Source: an uncultured Caryophanales bacterium (lineage in GTDB: Bacteria > Bacillota_I > Bacilli_A > RFN20 > CAG-826). From it: DNA of 14,195 bases. The translations under genes were made by a program, and so were the position numbers. Positions 13,402-14,195 of this stretch are shown here, piece by piece. Where the stretch lies: contig CAMKAQ010000004.1 of assembly GCA_946410525.1 (NCBI GenBank), positions 1 through 14,195 of the forward strand, given 5' to 3'. Position 1 is the first letter of the stretch. The number at the start of each line of letters is the position of its first letter. The notes below the pieces were generated by a model. The model ran no database searches and was not told the origin of the DNA. It saw nothing but the letters and a program-made list of their open reading frames with translations.

Positions 13402-14195
13402 TTAGAGAACTTCTTTTAGAGCGTTCACAAGGTCTAGGCACTCACTCTTGGTGATACCTGATAGAGCGATCCTCACCTTGTCTTCGTCAATTGGAACGAC
13501 GTAGAAGTGTTTCTCGGCAAGGGAATCGAATGTAGCGACTGCGGTCTCCACTTTAAGGGTGAGGAAGAAGCCTGATTTGTATGGGTAATGTTTGATGCCC
13601 GCTTCATCGAGAAGTGAGGTTAAGTAAGTTCCTCTTTCAACGAGGGCCATCTTGTTGGTGTCGATCTCTTCTTTGACCTTCTTGACCGCTTCCTTGTCAT
13701 TAAGGACTTCACCGATTGAATGAAGGACTGGTCCGACTGGGGAAGAGACGGTGCCTCTGACTTGGGCTCTGAAAGCGTTGCCGATATCCTCTTTGCTCTC
13801 TTTGTCTGGGCAAAGGGCAATGAAGGCGCCGCATCTGAAGCCATAGACGGCGAATGATTTGGAGCAAGAGAAGATGACGACAGGGAGGAAGTTGAGATCG
13901 CCTTCAAGCATCTCGAAGAGAGGGCATTCAGTGTCTGAGAAGTTGTAATAAGCGATATCGAAGAGAACGATGAGCTCCCCTTCTTCGCCTTTCTTGTTGA
14001 GATAGGCGAATAAGTCTTCGTATTCCTTTTTGGACATGCTGTAACCGGTTGGGTTCTCGCATGGGTCATTGATGAGAAGAAGGGCTCTTCCTTTTTTGGC
14101 TATCTCATCATCGACTTCTTCTTTGATGCTCTTAAGATTCCAGTTATCGGATTCATCGAAGAGCTTATAGGTTCTATGTGAGCAGTTGGCCTTCT
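13402..14195 (-). CDS. Class I/II PLP-dependent aminotransferase, C-terminal part (5' end outside window)
   Basis: The minus-strand frame stays open to the window edge, giving 263 visible residues. The ATG at 14037 is internal, because the residues just upstream read LLLINDPCENPTGYS, the classical NPTG cofactor and substrate motif of fold-type I aminotransferases (NPTG at 14044-14055). Downstream are LFDIAYYNF (the Asp that contacts the pyridine nitrogen), FSCSKSFAVYGFRCG with the Schiff-base Lys at 13858-13860, and KVRIALSGI with the C-terminal carboxylate-binding Arg. The spacing resembles aspartate/aromatic aminotransferases, using 2-oxoglutarate or oxaloacetate as amino acceptor. Substrate specificity cannot be read from this part alone. 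Confidence 0.9.
   Translation of the reverse strand, partial: KANCSHRTYKLFDESDNWNLKSIKEEVDDEIAKKGRALLLINDPCENPTGYSMSKKEYEDLFAYLNKKGEEGELIVLFDIAYYNFSDTECPLFEMLEGDLNFLPVVIFSCSKSFAVYGFRCGAFIALCPDKESKEDIGNAFRAQVRGTVSSPVGPVLHSIGEVLNDKEAVKKVKEEIDTNKMALVERGTYLTSLLDEAGIKHYPYKSGFFLTLKVETAVATFDSLAEKHFYVVPIDEDKVRIALSGITKSECLDLVNALKEVL

Noticed and set aside
13402..14037. Complete small protein starting at 14037
   Set aside because: The NPTG motif lies just upstream of this ATG in the same frame, so the gene continues beyond the window edge.
1..14195. CRISPR arrays, tRNA or rRNA genes, insertion sequences
   Set aside because: I saw no regularly spaced repeats, cloverleaf-like genes, rRNA sequence or transposase/integrase coding regions on either strand.

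Overview
The window looks like a chromosomal stretch of a low-to-mid GC Bacillota relative, perhaps one of the uncultured gut Bacilli close to the Mollicutes. I infer this from strong AGGAGG ribosome sites, TATAAT-type promoters, a consensus cre site, an OhrR/MarR regulator, an AbiE system and Gram-positive style xylose genes. TGA appears to act as a stop (end of the AraC gene), so the standard bacterial code is assumed. The taxonomic placement is inference only.

Layout, left to right: (1) 1-699, the 3' end of an unrecognised plus-strand gene, closed by a bidirectional terminator. (2) 744-2184, a minus-strand type IV toxin-antitoxin pair of the AbiEi/AbiEii family. (3) 2299-4222, a minus-strand oxidative-stress operon: OhrR-like repressor, thiol peroxidase of the glutathione peroxidase family, ferritin-like protein, and PNPOx-fold flavoprotein. 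It has an autoregulatory palindrome at the promoter. (4) 4319-9327, a minus-strand xylose/arabinoxylan operon (xylA, xylB, AraC-type activator, cytoplasmic GH43 glycosidase) with a promoter and a cre site ahead of xylA. (5) 9328-9941, a long divergent intergenic region with a large imperfect hairpin and repeated TTTTGTCCA motifs. (6) 9942-12400, the plus-strand guaB-guaA operon for GMP synthesis. (7) 12401-13350, a 0.95-kb segment bounded by the guaA 3' end and a second, synonymously diverged copy of that end. It holds one minus-strand lipoprotein-like gene. (8) 13402-14195, the 3' part of a minus-strand PLP-dependent aminotransferase.

The two most unusual points are in the gua region. GuaA (438 aa against about 510-525 usual) keeps a complete ATP-pyrophosphatase half, but its glutamine amidotransferase half is collapsed: the nucleophile Cys is Thr76, and the block that should carry the His and Glu of the triad is absent. 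It should depend on free ammonia. GuaB is also minimal (379 aa) and has no CBS/Bateman module. Directly downstream, an 11-residue guaA tail plus stop codon is repeated 950 bp away with five synonymous differences, as expected from an integration event at the guaA 3' end followed by decay or size reduction.

Functionally, the xyl operon would release xylose or arabinose from imported oligosaccharides and feed the pentose phosphate pathway under carbon catabolite control. The peroxide operon would answer organic hydroperoxides, and guaBA would convert IMP to GMP.
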